Below, one piece after another: positions 6,675 to 6,700 of a DNA stretch of 6,700 nucleotides. Position 1 is the first letter of the stretch, and each line of letters begins with the position of its first letter. A program made the position numbers and the translations under genes. Source of the DNA: CAIOZW01 sp049317725 (lineage in GTDB: Bacteria > Acidobacteriota > Blastocatellia > RBC074); assembly GCA_049317725.1 (NCBI GenBank), contig JBMOHS010000203.1, positions 1-6,700 of the forward strand. Reading direction: 5' to 3'. Below the pieces are notes generated by a model. The model did not search any database, was not told the DNA's origin, and was given only the letters and a program-made list of their open reading frames with translations.

Positions 6675-6700
6675 GTTGATAAATAATGTGAGCTCTTTCC
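6675..6700 (-). promoter_or_regulatory. AT-rich patch upstream of the SDR gene, possible promoter
   Basis: About 6676-6688 is strikingly AT-rich (TTGATAAATAATG on the plus strand) in GC-rich surroundings. On the minus strand it offers weak -10-like hexamers (CATTAT, TATCAA) for the SDR gene, but any -35 would lie at or beyond the window edge. It could equally serve a gene to the right. No coding frame is apparent in 6601-6700. Confidence 0.2.

Overview
The window is GC-rich, gene-dense bacterial chromosome. It carries five complete protein genes and no RNA genes, mobile elements, CRISPR arrays or tandem repeats that I can see. The combination of a membrane histidine kinase, an NtrC-type sigma-54 activator and a secreted coiled-coil protein with a metal-binding-type tail points to a Gram-negative-type organism. 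The tail of that secreted protein (GFDHRxxxDVALHP ... GAHIHIGPPS) resembles proteins I associate with Acidobacteriota. I offer that lineage only as a low-confidence guess; no rRNA or marker gene other than purH is present to test it.

Left part (about 48-3190, + strand): a two-component operon. The first gene encodes a histidine kinase with about nine membrane helices, a HAMP linker and a complete HisKA/HATPase core. Its stop codon overlaps the GTG start of the second gene (GTGA at 1841-1844). The second gene encodes a receiver / AAA+ / Fis-type HTH response regulator with an intact GAFTGA loop, so it should activate sigma-54 promoters. The signal sensed and the target promoters cannot be read from this window.

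Middle (3191-4869, + strand): a 56-base gap contains a strong GC-rich hairpin and a clean AAGGAG ribosome site. It is followed by purH, the bifunctional enzyme for the last two steps of IMP synthesis. No other purine gene is visible.

Right part (4841-6582, - strand): two genes point back toward purH. The distal one encodes an SDR-family oxidoreductase. The nearer one encodes an exported coiled-coil protein whose C-terminus has histidines and an aspartate arranged somewhat like LAS/M15 zinc peptidases. It converges on purH and overlaps its 3' end by 29 bases. The 122-base gap between the SDR gene and the coiled-coil gene has a plausible sigma-70-type promoter. The last 118 bases hold the SDR ribosome site and an AT-rich patch that may be promoter DNA.

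Most of the window is ordinary core or regulatory content. The least familiar object is the coiled-coil / LAS-like protein. No clearly new multi-gene system is evident.
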